The translations under genes were made by a program, and so were the position numbers. The notes under the pieces are model-generated. The model was not told the origin of the DNA. It saw nothing but the letters and a program-made list of their open reading frames with translations, and did no database searches. 64,000 bases of DNA from Arma custos (lineage: Eukaryota > Arthropoda > Insecta > Hemiptera > Pentatomidae): contig CM073764.1 of the NCBI GenBank assembly GCA_037127475.1, positions 67,361,523 through 67,425,522 on the forward strand. The letters are read 5' to 3'. This document shows, one piece after another, positions 45,101 to 53,839 of the stretch (positions within the stretch are counted from its first letter, which is position 1; each line of letters begins with the position of its first letter).

Positions 45101-47723
45101 AGTAAGAAGTTTTCTCGGCCTCTGCACCTACTACAGGAGGTACGTGAAAGGGTTTGCTAACATTGCAAAACCTCTTACCAGGCTTACCGAGGAAAAACGG
45201 ACGTTCCTTTGGGATCACGAGTGTCAGGCATCCTTTGAGGAGTTGAAGAAGAAATTGAGTAGTGCTCCTATTCTGAGCTATCCCCGTCCCGAGGGCAAGT
45301 TCATACTTGATACAGACGCCAGCAACACCGCTATTGGGAGCGTCCTCTCTCAGCTTCAAGATGGAGAAGAAAAGGTCATTGGATATTTCAGTAAAGCGCT
45401 CTCAGCTCCGGAACGCAACTACTGTGTCACAAGGAAGGAGCTTCTGGCAGTGGTGAAATCTATAGAGCATTTTCACAAATATCTATACGGCAGAAGATTC
45501 CTCCTAAGAACGGACCACGCGGCTCTAATGTGGCTGCTACGATTCAAGTCACCAGAAGGACAAGTGGCGAGGTGGATAGAGCGCCTTCAAGAATATGACT
45601 TTGAATCTGCTCATCGTGCTGGAACGAGCCACAGAAATGCGGATGCGCTCTCAAGGAGGCCTTGTGGCGAAGACTGCGGGCATTGTTCTCGACAAGAAGA
45701 GAAACAGGCATCAGTGTTGAGGACAACGGTGGTCATGGACAGTTGGCAGGATGCAGAGGTATCAAAAGAGCAGGACAAGGACCCGGACTTGAAACAAATG
45801 AAGCAGTGGAAACTATCAGGGCAAGGAAGACCAACCTGGCAGGATATTGCTCCAATGTCGAAGAATGTAAAGACTTACTGGGCCCAATGGGACTCCATTC
45901 TAGTGGACAACGGGCTGCTGAAACGGGCATTGGAGAACACGGAAGGAGATCAGCGCAGACTTCAGCTCATCGTTCCAAAGAGTAAAGTGCCCGAAGTACT
46001 CAGGGAACTTCATGACGGAGTATCTGGCGGCCACCTTGGAGTTCACCGTACATTGGAAAAGGTACGTGAACGCTTTTACTGGGCAAACCTTAAGGACGAT
46101 GTGTTGGACTGGTGCAGGCGTTGTGCGACTTGTGCGGCTTCTAACGGACCCATAAGAAGAAAGAAGGCCCCAATGAGGAAGTACAACGTGGGAGCACCGT
46201 TTGAGAGAATAGCAATTGACATCGCTGGCCCTTTCCCTGTGACGGATGAAGGTAACCGGTATATTCTCGTGGCCATGGACTACTTTTCCAAGTGGGTGGA
46301 AGCTTACGCCCTTCCGAATCAGGAGGCAGTCACGGTTGCGGACGTACTGGTGAAGCAGCTCGTCAGTAGGTTTGGGGTGCCCATGGAACTTCACTCTGAC
46401 CAGGGACGAAACTTCGAGTCTGCAGTCTTCTCCGGGATGTGCGAAGCACTGGGAATACGGAAGACCAGGACGACACCTCTTCACCCTCAATCCGATGGCA
46501 TGGTGGAGCGCATGAACAGGACTATGGGTCGATACTTGTCCAAAGTGGTCTCCGACCATCAGCGAGACTGGGATCAGTATCTTCACCTGTTCCTGCTGGC
46601 CTACCGCAGTTCAGTCAGTGAGGCAACGGGGCAGACTCCCGCAAATGTGGTATTCGGCAGAGAACTTCGGTTGCCTTGTGATCTGAGATTCGGTTTCAAG
46701 CCTGATGAGGAAATTGCCGGAGAGGAGTACGTCTCGGATCTACGGAAGCGAATGGATAATATCCACGAGAAGGTTCGCACAAACATCCAGGGGGCGAGTG
46801 ACAGAATGAAGGAGCGCTACGACATCAGGGCAGAGAAAGGTGGCTACCAACCTGGAGACTTGGTCTGGCTACATGATCCTCGAAGAAGGCGAGGCTACTC
46901 ACCTAAACTGCAGAACTCCTGGGACGGCCCGTTTGAGATCGTCAAGAGGATCAACGACGTCGTATATAGGATCAGGAAGCAGCCTAAAGGAAAACCCAAG
47001 GTAGTCCATTTCAATAGACTGGCGCCGTACAAAGGAGACCATGGCCCGGCAGAAGACCAGCAGGTTAGGTACCTAAACAATGTGGAGACAAATAACTCAG
47101 TTGCTCATACTAAAGTACCAGGGACCCGTGGAGTAACTCAGGTAATCTACAAGGATATCTTCTCGTTACCAGTGGAGTATTCTCTGGCCCATTGCGTTGC
47201 CGAAGATCTGAGGACTTCTCGAGGGATTGCAACGGTCTTCAGGAAGAAGTTCGGCGGAACTGAGGAGCTGGAACGCCAAGAACCAAGTGTCGGGAAGGCA
47301 CTCCACCTGCCGCACGAAGGACGACACCTGTTTTACTTGGTTACCAAGCGGGCCACTGATCAGAAGCCGACATATGACGCACTGCGGCGAAGCCTCGACG
47401 ACCTTCGGAGTAAGCTTCTGAGACTGCGTGTCACTAAGCTCGCTATTCCGAAGTTGGGCTGTGGATACGACGGCTTGGAGTGGAAGATTGTCAGGGACAT
47501 GATCGAACAGACATTCGCCAACTCTGGAATTGCCATATTGGTGTGCACGTTCAACCCCTGGAAAGAAAGTTCGTCTCCATCAGCAGAAGCTCATAATTGC
47601 CCGATTTCTCCGGACTATGCTCTGGGGCAGAGCACTTTTAAGGAGGGGGCAGTGTTACGGGCGTACAAGGGAAGGCGGAAGCGGGGGATTAGCGGCTTAA
47701 CTCCGTCAGCGGGAGACGTTTAA
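42126..47723 (+). CDS. Gag-Pol polyprotein: SAP, coiled coil, Gag, PR, RT, RNase H, integrase, TARG1-like macrodomain
   Basis: 1865 residues, no frameshift between gag and pol. Residues 8-42 resemble a SAP domain (LKVADLKRELEERDL...GTK...LQERL); 60-200 is an ENKL/NEL heptad coiled coil; about 235-390 Gag; CCHC knuckle 433-446; protease DTGA 506-509; RT with YLDD 921-924; RNase H around D1062; integrase zinc site H1296, H1303, C1333, C1336; catalytic D1365, D1425, E1461 (DD35E); GPF/Y module from 1601. Residues about 1673-1812 form a macrodomain like TARG1/OARD1 (SLAHCVAEDLR...GIA, FRKKFGG, LVTK, KPTY, GCGYD). K1741 and D1782 align with the TARG1 catalytic Lys and Asp and keep their 41-residue spacing. 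Expected role: ADP-ribose ester hydrolysis, delivered with the replication machinery. The last ~23 residues are encoded by the 3' LTR. Confidence 0.93.
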   Translation: MASKSVKLIDLKVADLKRELEERDLDCSGTKSVLQERLRQFFVDLGENPDDVLFETDLSRLSATFKNELSNVENKLGSELSNVENKLGNVQNELGTVKNELSNVKNELGNELGTVKSDLLDTLESKLGILENKLMENVENKLANVDNKLADVNNEVANFGNKLADVNNKVANVESRLGEELNSIKDELRLRVEALEGRMSNPPKDDTDLSSEGSLHKTNMPANSGTPPTHNTIPVFDGKTPWEDYMTLFETAASIHRWSKETQASALCLALRGDALGVLQGMPLSERSNYGELVRRLEMRFGHRHMDQLYRSQLRSRIQKTNETLQEFEADIARLVRNAYPSVTDDVYESLAVDKFLDGLRDPETQQAVKLARPKTLGDALSQAMEFEAVRQSVRGHARVRAAEAEPHVIPSVEDIVTKVLEALRTRKKEIRCWSCGQIGHPRSKCPSKKQEKPQERSRVDGEEQLSTRYVRGPRKTSRVASLGSRTNSFYVDGKVNGQLRSLLLDTGATKTILSSKTVPAEKMLPTIWTLRTATGELAKVYGETVAYFIIGGQHLKHRALVADIDEDVILGTDLMITCGIKLDMARGVMTLGDEEVILRQGKDIYARVRLLEDTTLPSRSQIITQGTVEGHLPEGQCVLLEPGKQEEQDIGRGVLVARSLIKVGRTTPIRLMNLNSFPVTLNKGTPVGECTTATSVVRQLQRHPTELRGLPEELTGFVDESCRELSPEQSEEVKKMIIRWQDVFEISPGPRGRTDIVQHRIDTGDAKPIRQVPRRLPLAKREDAEKIIKDMATDGVIEPSSSPWMSPVVLVKKKDGTTRFCVDYRLLNNVTKKDSYPLPRIDDTLDTLEGCELFSTLDLRSGYWQVGLKPEDKEKTAFSIGTGLWQFTVMPFGLCNAPATFERLMESVLRGLSWEICLVYLDDIIVLGKSFAHHLNNLEKVFERLRAANLKLNPKKCHLFRRHVVSDNGVAVDPEKIAAITDWPVPRDKHQVRSFLGLCTYYRRYVKGFANIAKPLTRLTEEKRTFLWDHECQASFEELKKKLSSAPILSYPRPEGKFILDTDASNTAIGSVLSQLQDGEEKVIGYFSKALSAPERNYCVTRKELLAVVKSIEHFHKYLYGRRFLLRTDHAALMWLLRFKSPEGQVARWIERLQEYDFESAHRAGTSHRNADALSRRPCGEDCGHCSRQEEKQASVLRTTVVMDSWQDAEVSKEQDKDPDLKQMKQWKLSGQGRPTWQDIAPMSKNVKTYWAQWDSILVDNGLLKRALENTEGDQRRLQLIVPKSKVPEVLRELHDGVSGGHLGVHRTLEKVRERFYWANLKDDVLDWCRRCATCAASNGPIRRKKAPMRKYNVGAPFERIAIDIAGPFPVTDEGNRYILVAMDYFSKWVEAYALPNQEAVTVADVLVKQLVSRFGVPMELHSDQGRNFESAVFSGMCEALGIRKTRTTPLHPQSDGMVERMNRTMGRYLSKVVSDHQRDWDQYLHLFLLAYRSSVSEATGQTPANVVFGRELRLPCDLRFGFKPDEEIAGEEYVSDLRKRMDNIHEKVRTNIQGASDRMKERYDIRAEKGGYQPGDLVWLHDPRRRRGYSPKLQNSWDGPFEIVKRINDVVYRIRKQPKGKPKVVHFNRLAPYKGDHGPAEDQQVRYLNNVETNNSVAHTKVPGTRGVTQVIYKDIFSLPVEYSLAHCVAEDLRTSRGIATVFRKKFGGTEELERQEPSVGKALHLPHEGRHLFYLVTKRATDQKPTYDALRRSLDDLRSKLLRLRVTKLAIPKLGCGYDGLEWKIVRDMIEQTFANSGIAILVCTFNPWKESSSPSAEAHNCPISPDYALGQSTFKEGAVLRAYKGRRKRGISGLTPSAGDV
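47640..47652 (+). other. Polypurine tract
   Basis: AAGGAGGGGGCAG immediately precedes the 3' LTR, the standard plus-strand primer position. It overlaps the coding frame. Confidence 0.8.
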
Positions 47724-48363
47724 ATAGGATTAAGACTGTTCTAGATCGTCTTCTTTTGTCGGAAAAGGATTAAGAAGATTCCGGAATTGCCTGGCCCTTT
47801 CGTGTTCTGGAATGTTCGGCCTTACCTCTATAAAAAGACTTCCGTCACCTCGAGTCAGTCAGTCTTAGCCTGAGAGTAGACCAGTGAAGATCTGTGATAA
47901 TTGTAATAAGTGAGTGTCAGTGTGATAAACTAGTCAGTGTTGAACCGGCCCGTGTAATAAGTGTATCAGTGAACTGTGACAGTCTCGCGAGTGTAATAAA
48001 CTGTTTCTGTTTGTTACTGTGTGTCAGTTTGTGATACTTGAAGAATCTTACGGTCGGTGGACTAGTGAACTGTAAGTGTTAATTATTAGTTATAAATTGT
48101 AGTGTAATTTTATAATATTCATAGAAACTATTGTAACTAGTTAAGCTATCTAGAATTAGTAAAATCTTATATTATTGTAATAATTAAATAGGAGTTAGGC
48201 CTAGATGATAATATTTAGAATATTGTTATTATAAATTTATATTAGTTCAATAATTTAATTGTTAATAGTTTAATTGTATCCTTTTTATCATTTTGTTAAT
48301 AAATATTAGTATCTTTAATTAAGGGATTGTTTAATTCATTTTAATACCCAGTAGCCCGTAACA
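47653..48363 (+). repeat. 3' LTR
   Basis: 711 bp; reads identical to the 5' LTR throughout. The gag-pol stop (TAA, 47721-47723) lies 69 bp inside it. Confidence 0.95.
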
Positions 48364-48659
48364 ATAGTATGAATTTACGCTCAGTTTAATATGTCAATCA
48401 ACTGTGTAGGTTTCAGTAGATGTGGGGGTAAATCGATTTTAATTAATGGCGTCGCTTCGGGCAAAGTGGCTATGATGGCCATTCTGTTTGTATTATTATT
48501 ATTATTATTATTATAGGTATTCATATTAAGCTTAATAATAACTATTATTAAGTTTTAAACAGGTTTTAGAATAATTTGACTCATATTTTTGGCTCATATA
48601 CTAGGTAATAGCTTATTATTATATAGGAAGGCCTAAAATCTTTGGTTTTAGGTATTGAA

Positions 48660-49178
48660 ATGGTCCACAAATACAAGAGGAAAAGCGTGCAGCAGTCATG
48701 GGGTGCGGGTGCGATGCAGAGAGCTATAGAAGCGGTCACAAATGATGGAATGGCCTATTCAACTGCGGCCAAAACGTTCTCCGTTCCAAGAAACACTCTG
48801 AAGAGGAGGGTCCTTGGTAAGAATATTGATGCCAAGGGCAACAGAAAGGTTCTCGGGAAGTACCGTGCTGTTTTCACAGAAGAACAAGAAGCAGAATTGG
48901 TACGACACATACTGGATTTGGAGGTTCGTTTCTTTGGCGTCACGATTTTAGATCTTCGCTCTTTAGCATACAGCCTAGCTGAAAAAAATGGCATTCCGAA
49001 CAATTTTAACAGAGAAACAAAAATGGCTGGCTTAGACTGGGTTGCTGGATTCAGACATCGGCACCCCGAAATTATTTTAAGAAAACCAGAGCAGACCTCT
49101 GCAGTTAGGGCTCAGGCATTCAATGAACACAACGTGACAAAGTTTTTTAATATCCTTAAGGATGTTCAACAGAAACAA
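48660..49178 (+). CDS. pogo-type transposase DNA-binding exon (copy D)
   Basis: The start is the ATG at 48660, just after an acceptor TTGGTTTTAG; the same ATGGT context follows the acceptor in copies B, C and E. Residues 1-55 are a psq helix-turn-helix (MVHKYKRKSVQQSWGAGAMQ...SVPRNTLKRRV). Then FTEEQEAELVRHIL and MAGLDWVAGFRHRHPEI mark a CENP-B-type second helix-turn-helix. A donor CAA|GTATGT ends the exon at 49178; the downstream DDE exons are absent before the right terminus. Open throughout, 173 codons. Confidence 0.8.
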
Positions 49179-49448
49179 GTATGTAGTCAAATTTAATTTT
49201 TTCATTCAATAATGTAGTGTCTTTTTTGTGCCATTTCGATATTATTTGCCAAATTACAATGTAATAGGTACATTTCTAATATTGAGATAAATCTGTTTAC
49301 TATTTATTAAAACAATCCAATTTTTTTTAAAAAATACAAGGGATTACTTAGGCTAGATATACATGTAATATTGTTTCTACAAAGTAACATTTAAAAAAGA
49401 TATAAATAAAATTCCCTTAGAGTTGCCGCTTTGCCCGGGTCTCCCCTA

Positions 49449-49982
49449 TAGTATTTAGTACTATGATACTATGCAGTTTATTATAAATATTTTGGTCACT
49501 TCAAATTCTATACAAGTACTTATATGAAATTTTTTAATAATATGCATATCAGCATAGCAGCACACCAGATACATATCCTTGTATAATAATCTATTTTATA
49601 CAACGGACACAAGTCAAGCAATCAGAACTACAAAAAAAAAAATTCATGCCTTTTTATAAACAAAATTAACACAGAAATATTTAAAAATTGTTTTAAATTT
49701 TTTAAATTGCTTAATGACTATCATTTCAAAATGATAAATCAATGTAAAATACATTTCTACTATTCAGAAAGTCTATTTCAAAGATTCCTTTGCTTACAAA
49801 CTCCCCTTCACTCGAAGCTAATAAAAGCCTGTAAAAAAATTTAACCCGTATAAATAGATTTTTATGAAATTGTACAAACATAAAAGTCAGTTGCGCTTCA
49901 TCACAGTTATTTGTTTTAATCAAGTACTTAAAAAAATATTATATATTTTTTATTTCAACAATTAGTATTTTTATTTTGAAAA
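49449..49982. other. No recognised feature
   Basis: AT-rich flank of the pogo element; no coding content seen. Confidence 0.35.
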
Positions 49983-50100
49983 GATTTGTCCAGGGCAGGA
50001 TACGAACTCGGGTCTCCCACGTATCCGTTGTGGTGCTCTGCCACCTGAGCTAGCCTGGCTCGTACCACAGTCAGACAAAACCATTCTCTTCACAGATTAA
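49983..50100 (-). mobile_element. tRNA-like SINE head, family S2 (minus copy)
   Basis: The minus strand reads GAGAATGGTTTTGTCTGACT, A box TAGCTCAGGTGGCAGAGCA, then B box GAGTTCGTATCC and CCTGGACAAATC, the same layout as 25925-26045. Confidence 0.65.
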
Positions 50101-50750
50101 TTTATTATTATTATTTTTTTCTCCTCAGAGATACTGATATTTTAAGAAAAATATTTTTAGTTGTAACCAGATGAATCAGGGCCTCACATAGCAGTAGGTC
50201 TCTTGGCAAAAGTTGCTGGCTCGGTACCAAAGTTTCTAACACAGTTGCAGGTATTGTGTATCACCGCTAAATTTAGTATACGCTCATAAATTTTATCCAG
50301 GGTCGCATGCCGATGACATTAAGCATTTGATTAATGAGTAGGAAATTATGCAGCCATATTTATTCTTCCTTTGGATTCCTATTTTTTCCAAACTTCGAAA
50401 TTCTTTTTAATTCGAAAACTTTTTTCCGAAGTCACTTTTAATTTACGCACTTCATTTCCTTGAGAAAAAAACGTTTATTTTGTTGATACTTTGCTGAATT
50501 CGGTCTCCATATTTTTATTAATTACTAAAATCTATATTCCTACTTCGGAGAACCAGAAAAATTACTTAAAAACTATTGTAAACTTTTTTTTTCGAGACTG
50601 GTAATGTTAAAGTGTATATCGAATTTCTTAATATATTGCAACATAATTGTTGACTTAAAATTATATCAATGTTTCTTAAAACCCTTTGGATGTTAATGCT
50701 CAAATGCCGGACATTAAATTAATCTAACCAATATAAAAATTATTATAATT
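50101..50750. other. No recognised feature
   Basis: AT-rich; a slightly richer patch near 50165-50265 has no recognisable identity. Confidence 0.35.
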
Positions 50751-50938
50751 GTATCTGTTGCGCATGTTGTCGGTTCGAGGTGAGCTGTAACTAGTTTTTA
50801 CTGTTTATTCCTTTCATTTTTAATATTTTACAAAAATAAAAGTTATCGTGAGCTTTAGGATGGCAATGAGAATGTAATTATGGGATATGTATACTTCAGT
50901 AATCATTTCATCAAGAAATTAGTTTCAACCAACATGTA

Positions 50939-52208
50939 GGGTAAAACGGGGGAGCGGCGACACTGCAGTTCTAGCCATCGCTGCAGAGATATTTGTGAAG
51001 CGCTGCAACCTTGCGGACATCACCGCAACTAACGCCCAGTGTGCCTCTGTCGTTTAGGTAAACAAGTTGTGCTGTGAGAAGATTAAAAGTTTTTGCTGAT
51101 TTAGGTGTAATATTTCCTTAGCACTTCATAGAAGGTAAATGTAATTATAAGTTTGTAATCCTAAATAAGATTATATAAGTCATAAAGCACGATATTTAGC
51201 GTGTAGTTTAGTATAGTTTTTGTTTCGGTTCGGTCACTAACCTGCCCTCATAACCTGTTTAGACGCCATCTTGTCTTGCCGAGGTAATGCCAACATCCCT
51301 GGCCGGGGCTATTCCGACATGTATTGCCCCGCTTCATTATGAATGGGATTGGCTAACGCGTTTTTGTTTATTTATTTTTAGATGGTGCGTTCTAAGCAAA
51401 GAACAACTAATAAAGCCTCGTGGGATGAAAATACAATGAAAAGGGCTTTTCAGCTGGTTCAAGAAGGGCGGTCTGTAAAAAGCGTAGCTGCCGAATTGAA
51501 TATTCCCAGAATAACCTTGCATGACCGTCTAAAATCAGGATCTACAGCAAAACCAGCCTTAGGACGAAAATCTGTCTTTACACCAGACCAAGAATCAATA
51601 TTTCTTGATCATGTAAAACAATTGGCAAACACTGGTATTACCCTCACTGATTTAAGGAGATTAGTTTTTGATCTGGCCGAGTCTTTAACGATAAAGCATA
51701 ATTTCAACAAACACACAAAAATGGCTGGAGAGGACTGGCTTGCTGGATTCCGAAGAAGAAACCCTACTGTGACTTTAAGAAAATCCTCAGCAACTAGTTT
51801 GAATAGAATTCTTGCTTTCAACAAAGATGAAGTAGGTACTTTTTATTCCTAATAATAATTTCCTCAATATTTGCACATTTATTTTACTGACTGTTCACGT
51901 TACATGTAAAAAAAAAAATTGTTTTTAAATTATTAGAGCATTTAATTTGCCTTCTACAACCTATGTTGGCATTACCCCAAAGGTATGTCGGAATTACCCT
52001 GGTTCATGGGGCAATTCCGACCGCTGGTTATAGTTTACAAACAATTATTTGCAAAACAAAAAGGGAAGTTATTAAAGCATATGCATATAAGAAATCGGTA
52101 GGCCACATTTTGAAGTAGTTATGTGTTTTATTTTGTATTTATATCTCTTTAAATACAAAATATAAAAATAAAAAACCCTTAAGGTGTTGCCAATTCCCCG
52201 GTTTACCC
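50939..52208 (+). mobile_element. pogo-type DNA transposon (copy E), complete ends, no catalytic domain
   Basis: Left end GGGTAAAACGGGGGAGCGGC, right end in reverse GGGTAAACCGGGGAATTGGC, flanked by TA (50937-50938, 52209-52210). Non-coding exon with donor GAAG|GTAAAT (51135), acceptor TATTTTTAG (51381), one coding exon. Subterminal motifs GGTAATGCC, GGGGCTATTCCGAC and TATTGCCCCGC on the left recur as GGCATTACCCC, GTCGGAATTACCC and GGGGCAATTCCGACC on the right. 1,270 bp. Confidence 0.85.
51382..51852 (+). CDS. pogo-type transposase DNA-binding exon (copy E)
   Basis: MVRSKQRTTNKASWDENTMK, then QEGRSVKSVAAELNIPRITL form the psq helix-turn-helix. FTPDQESIFLDHVKQL and MAGEDWLAGFRRRNPTVTLR form the CENP-B-type unit. 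A donor GAA|GTAGGT at 51832 probably ends the exon after 150 codons; translated through, it stops at 51852. No DDE exon follows before the right terminus. The ORF is intact, so a DNA-binding-only protein is possible. Confidence 0.8.
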   Translation: MVRSKQRTTNKASWDENTMKRAFQLVQEGRSVKSVAAELNIPRITLHDRLKSGSTAKPALGRKSVFTPDQESIFLDHVKQLANTGITLTDLRRLVFDLAESLTIKHNFNKHTKMAGEDWLAGFRRRNPTVTLRKSSATSLNRILAFNKDEVGTFYS

Positions 52209-52384
52209 TATCATCTATACTTCGCAATATTTGTTGAAAGGTTTATTACCAGATAAAATGTTAACGAATTATACACATTTCCCATAATTACACTTTTCTT
52301 TTCCTTACTAAAGATCACGATTATTGTTATTTTTGGAGAATATTAAAAAGGAAACGAATGAAATGTCAAGACTTCTGTTTTATT

Positions 52385-52465
52385 TGAAGATAAAACCGGC
52401 CCCCGGCCGGGATTCGAACCCGGGTCCTCTGTCTCTCCGTGACAATACTCCGAAGACTTATGATT
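52385..52465 (-). mobile_element. tRNA-like insert (S2-related)
   Basis: On the minus strand a perfect B box, GGGTTCGAATCCCGGCC, follows ACAGAGGACCC. It interrupts the right end of MITE M1 copy e. The A box is weak. Confidence 0.45.
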
Positions 52466-52499
52466 TAACCTCAAAGCGTCAACCAACGGACCTGGTACC

Positions 52500-53156
52500 T
52501 ATTATAATATTAAGTAAAAGAAAAAATCGAATAAAAAAGAGTTATATTAATTAATTTGTTTCAATAAATAACCTATGTCTCGATTATTGCCGCGCCATCT
52601 ATGCATATAAAATGTGTTTCCTCTTTTCATGCCAAGATTTTTTATTTGATGATATTAAATTTTATTATTTCTCAATTTTGGAATTAGAGGGATAAAAAAA
52701 GGATAATAATAATATAAATGCGTAATATTTTGAATAATAATGATTCCAAAAAGCTTGAAAATGGAGATTGAAAATAATAGCCAAAAGTTTACGATTATTG
52801 AAAAAATTAGATGGTGGAATAGATTTTGTTATTAAATACATTTGGGATTAAAAGGTTCTATGGCTAATTGACCTAAATCGATTATTATTATTAAATAAAT
52901 GGAGAAATTCTTCGTATTAAAAAAAAATGTAAGTAATCTCAAAAAATTAATTTTATTCATATTTAGTATTTAACAGTTGTATTTAAATCCGAAAACATAC
53001 TTTTTTAAATGCCACATGAAATAAAATAAGCTCCCGTAAGACCCATAAATAATAAAATACCAAAAATCGTTATTTTATTTATGTTTAATGAAATAAATGA
53101 AAAATATAAAAATATTTTTAGGTTGAAATCTTGTCTAGAATCCATCCTTAGTATAT
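52500..53156. other. No recognised feature
   Basis: AT-rich spacer, non-coding. Confidence 0.35.
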
Positions 53157-53157
53157 A

Positions 53158-53830
53158 TAGTCCGTGTCAAGTCAAATTGTTAGACACCCCCATTGAAATT
53201 TAAAAAAAAATTTTCATGTCTTCTTTATTTTTGATTCATATTATTTTTTCAAGCGTAGTTTAAAGTATAAATTATTATATTGAAATGGAGACAATCTTCT
53301 CAGACCCTGAGGATTATTTAAATCCAATATAAGTAACTATTGACATTTTATATGCGTCAAAATGGTAGACACACTTGTTGCTGTTTACTATTTTCTTAAT
53401 CCTCCAGTGTTGAAATCGTTAAAATACCATTTCTACTACAGTGCAGTGCTGAATTCCTTTCAAAATAGACATAAAAGAACGTGAATTATGGGAAAAAATA
53501 AGTGTTTCTCCGAAGAAGAGCGCCGTTTCATTTCTTCACTCCACAAGGTCGGGATGAGTTGTAGGGAAATAGCCCGCCGAATCAAGCGGAGTTTTTCATC
53601 GGTCGCGAAGTTTATTCGGCACGGTGAGACATACGGAACCCGCCGTTCAACTGGGAGGCCCCCTGCTTTGACATTACGAGAGAAACGGAATATTCTTCGA
53701 ATCGCATCCAACTCTTGTAAAACAGCCAGAGCAATTGCTGATGAAGCTGGAGTTCAAACAAAACTAAGGAATGTTCAAAGATTATTAAAAAAAGTAGGTC
53801 ATTATACCACACAAGTTTTTTTTTTTTCTA
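53158..53830 (+). mobile_element. Tc1-like transposon, 5' part
   Basis: The left end AGTCCGTGTCAAGTCAAATT, then GTTAGACACCC, resembles Tc1/Tc3 termini and lies 330 bp upstream of the transposase start. No right terminus was found. Confidence 0.6.
53488..53830 (+). pseudogene. Tc1-like transposase, DNA-binding domain only
   Basis: MGKNKCFSEEERRFISSLHK, then GMSCREIARRIKRSFSSVAK form the first helix-turn-helix. GRPPALTLREKRNILRIASN marks the GRPR-type hook and second helix-turn-helix, ending at VQRLLKK. After this the frame enters unrelated T-rich sequence. The DDE domain is missing. Confidence 0.75.
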
Positions 53831-53839
53831 GGCATAAAT

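Larger units (their letters stand above)
41326..48363 (+). mobile_element. Full-length Ty3/Gypsy retrotransposon with macrodomain
   Basis: Two 711-bp LTRs, a primer-binding site, a polypurine tract and a single uninterrupted gag-pol frame. The target duplication ATAG flanks it (41322-41325, 48364-48367). LTRs start TGTTACGGGC and end GCCCGTAACA, a 10-bp terminal inverted repeat. The LTRs read as identical, implying a recent insertion. It lies in the intron of a pogo element. No envelope gene. Total 7,038 bp. Confidence 0.95.
41068..49446 (+). mobile_element. pogo-type DNA transposon (copy D), invaded by Gypsy
   Basis: The ends GGGGAGACCTGGGCAAAGTG and, in reverse, GGGGAGACCCGGGCAAAGCG match at 20 of 22 positions and are flanked by TA (41066-41067, 49447-49448). 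Without the retrotransposon it is about 1.34 kb: a non-coding exon (donor CTAAG|GTGCGT at 41250), an intron holding the Gypsy, and one psq/CENP-B coding exon (48660-49178). No catalytic domain is present, so it is a deletion derivative. Confidence 0.8.
50752..52500. mobile_element. MITE M1 copy e, split by pogo copy E and a tRNA-like insert
   Basis: Left part 50752-50936 (GTATCTGTTGCGCATGTTGT, CGAGGTGAGCTGTAACTAG). The right part resumes at 52209 (CATCTATACTTCGCAATATT) and ends CTCAAAGCGTCAACC...GGTACC. The pogo element lies between them with TA duplications, and a tRNA-like piece splits the right end. Confidence 0.75.

Noticed and set aside
42242..47554. More than a dozen minus-strand and shifted frames of 60-228 codons inside the Gypsy element
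   Set aside because: Shadows of the 1865-codon polyprotein frame.
47080..47723. Possibility that the macrodomain is a host gene captured only by chance read-through after insertion
   Set aside because: It lies between integrase and polypurine tract, inside the LTR-bounded unit, and in frame, so it is part of the element itself.
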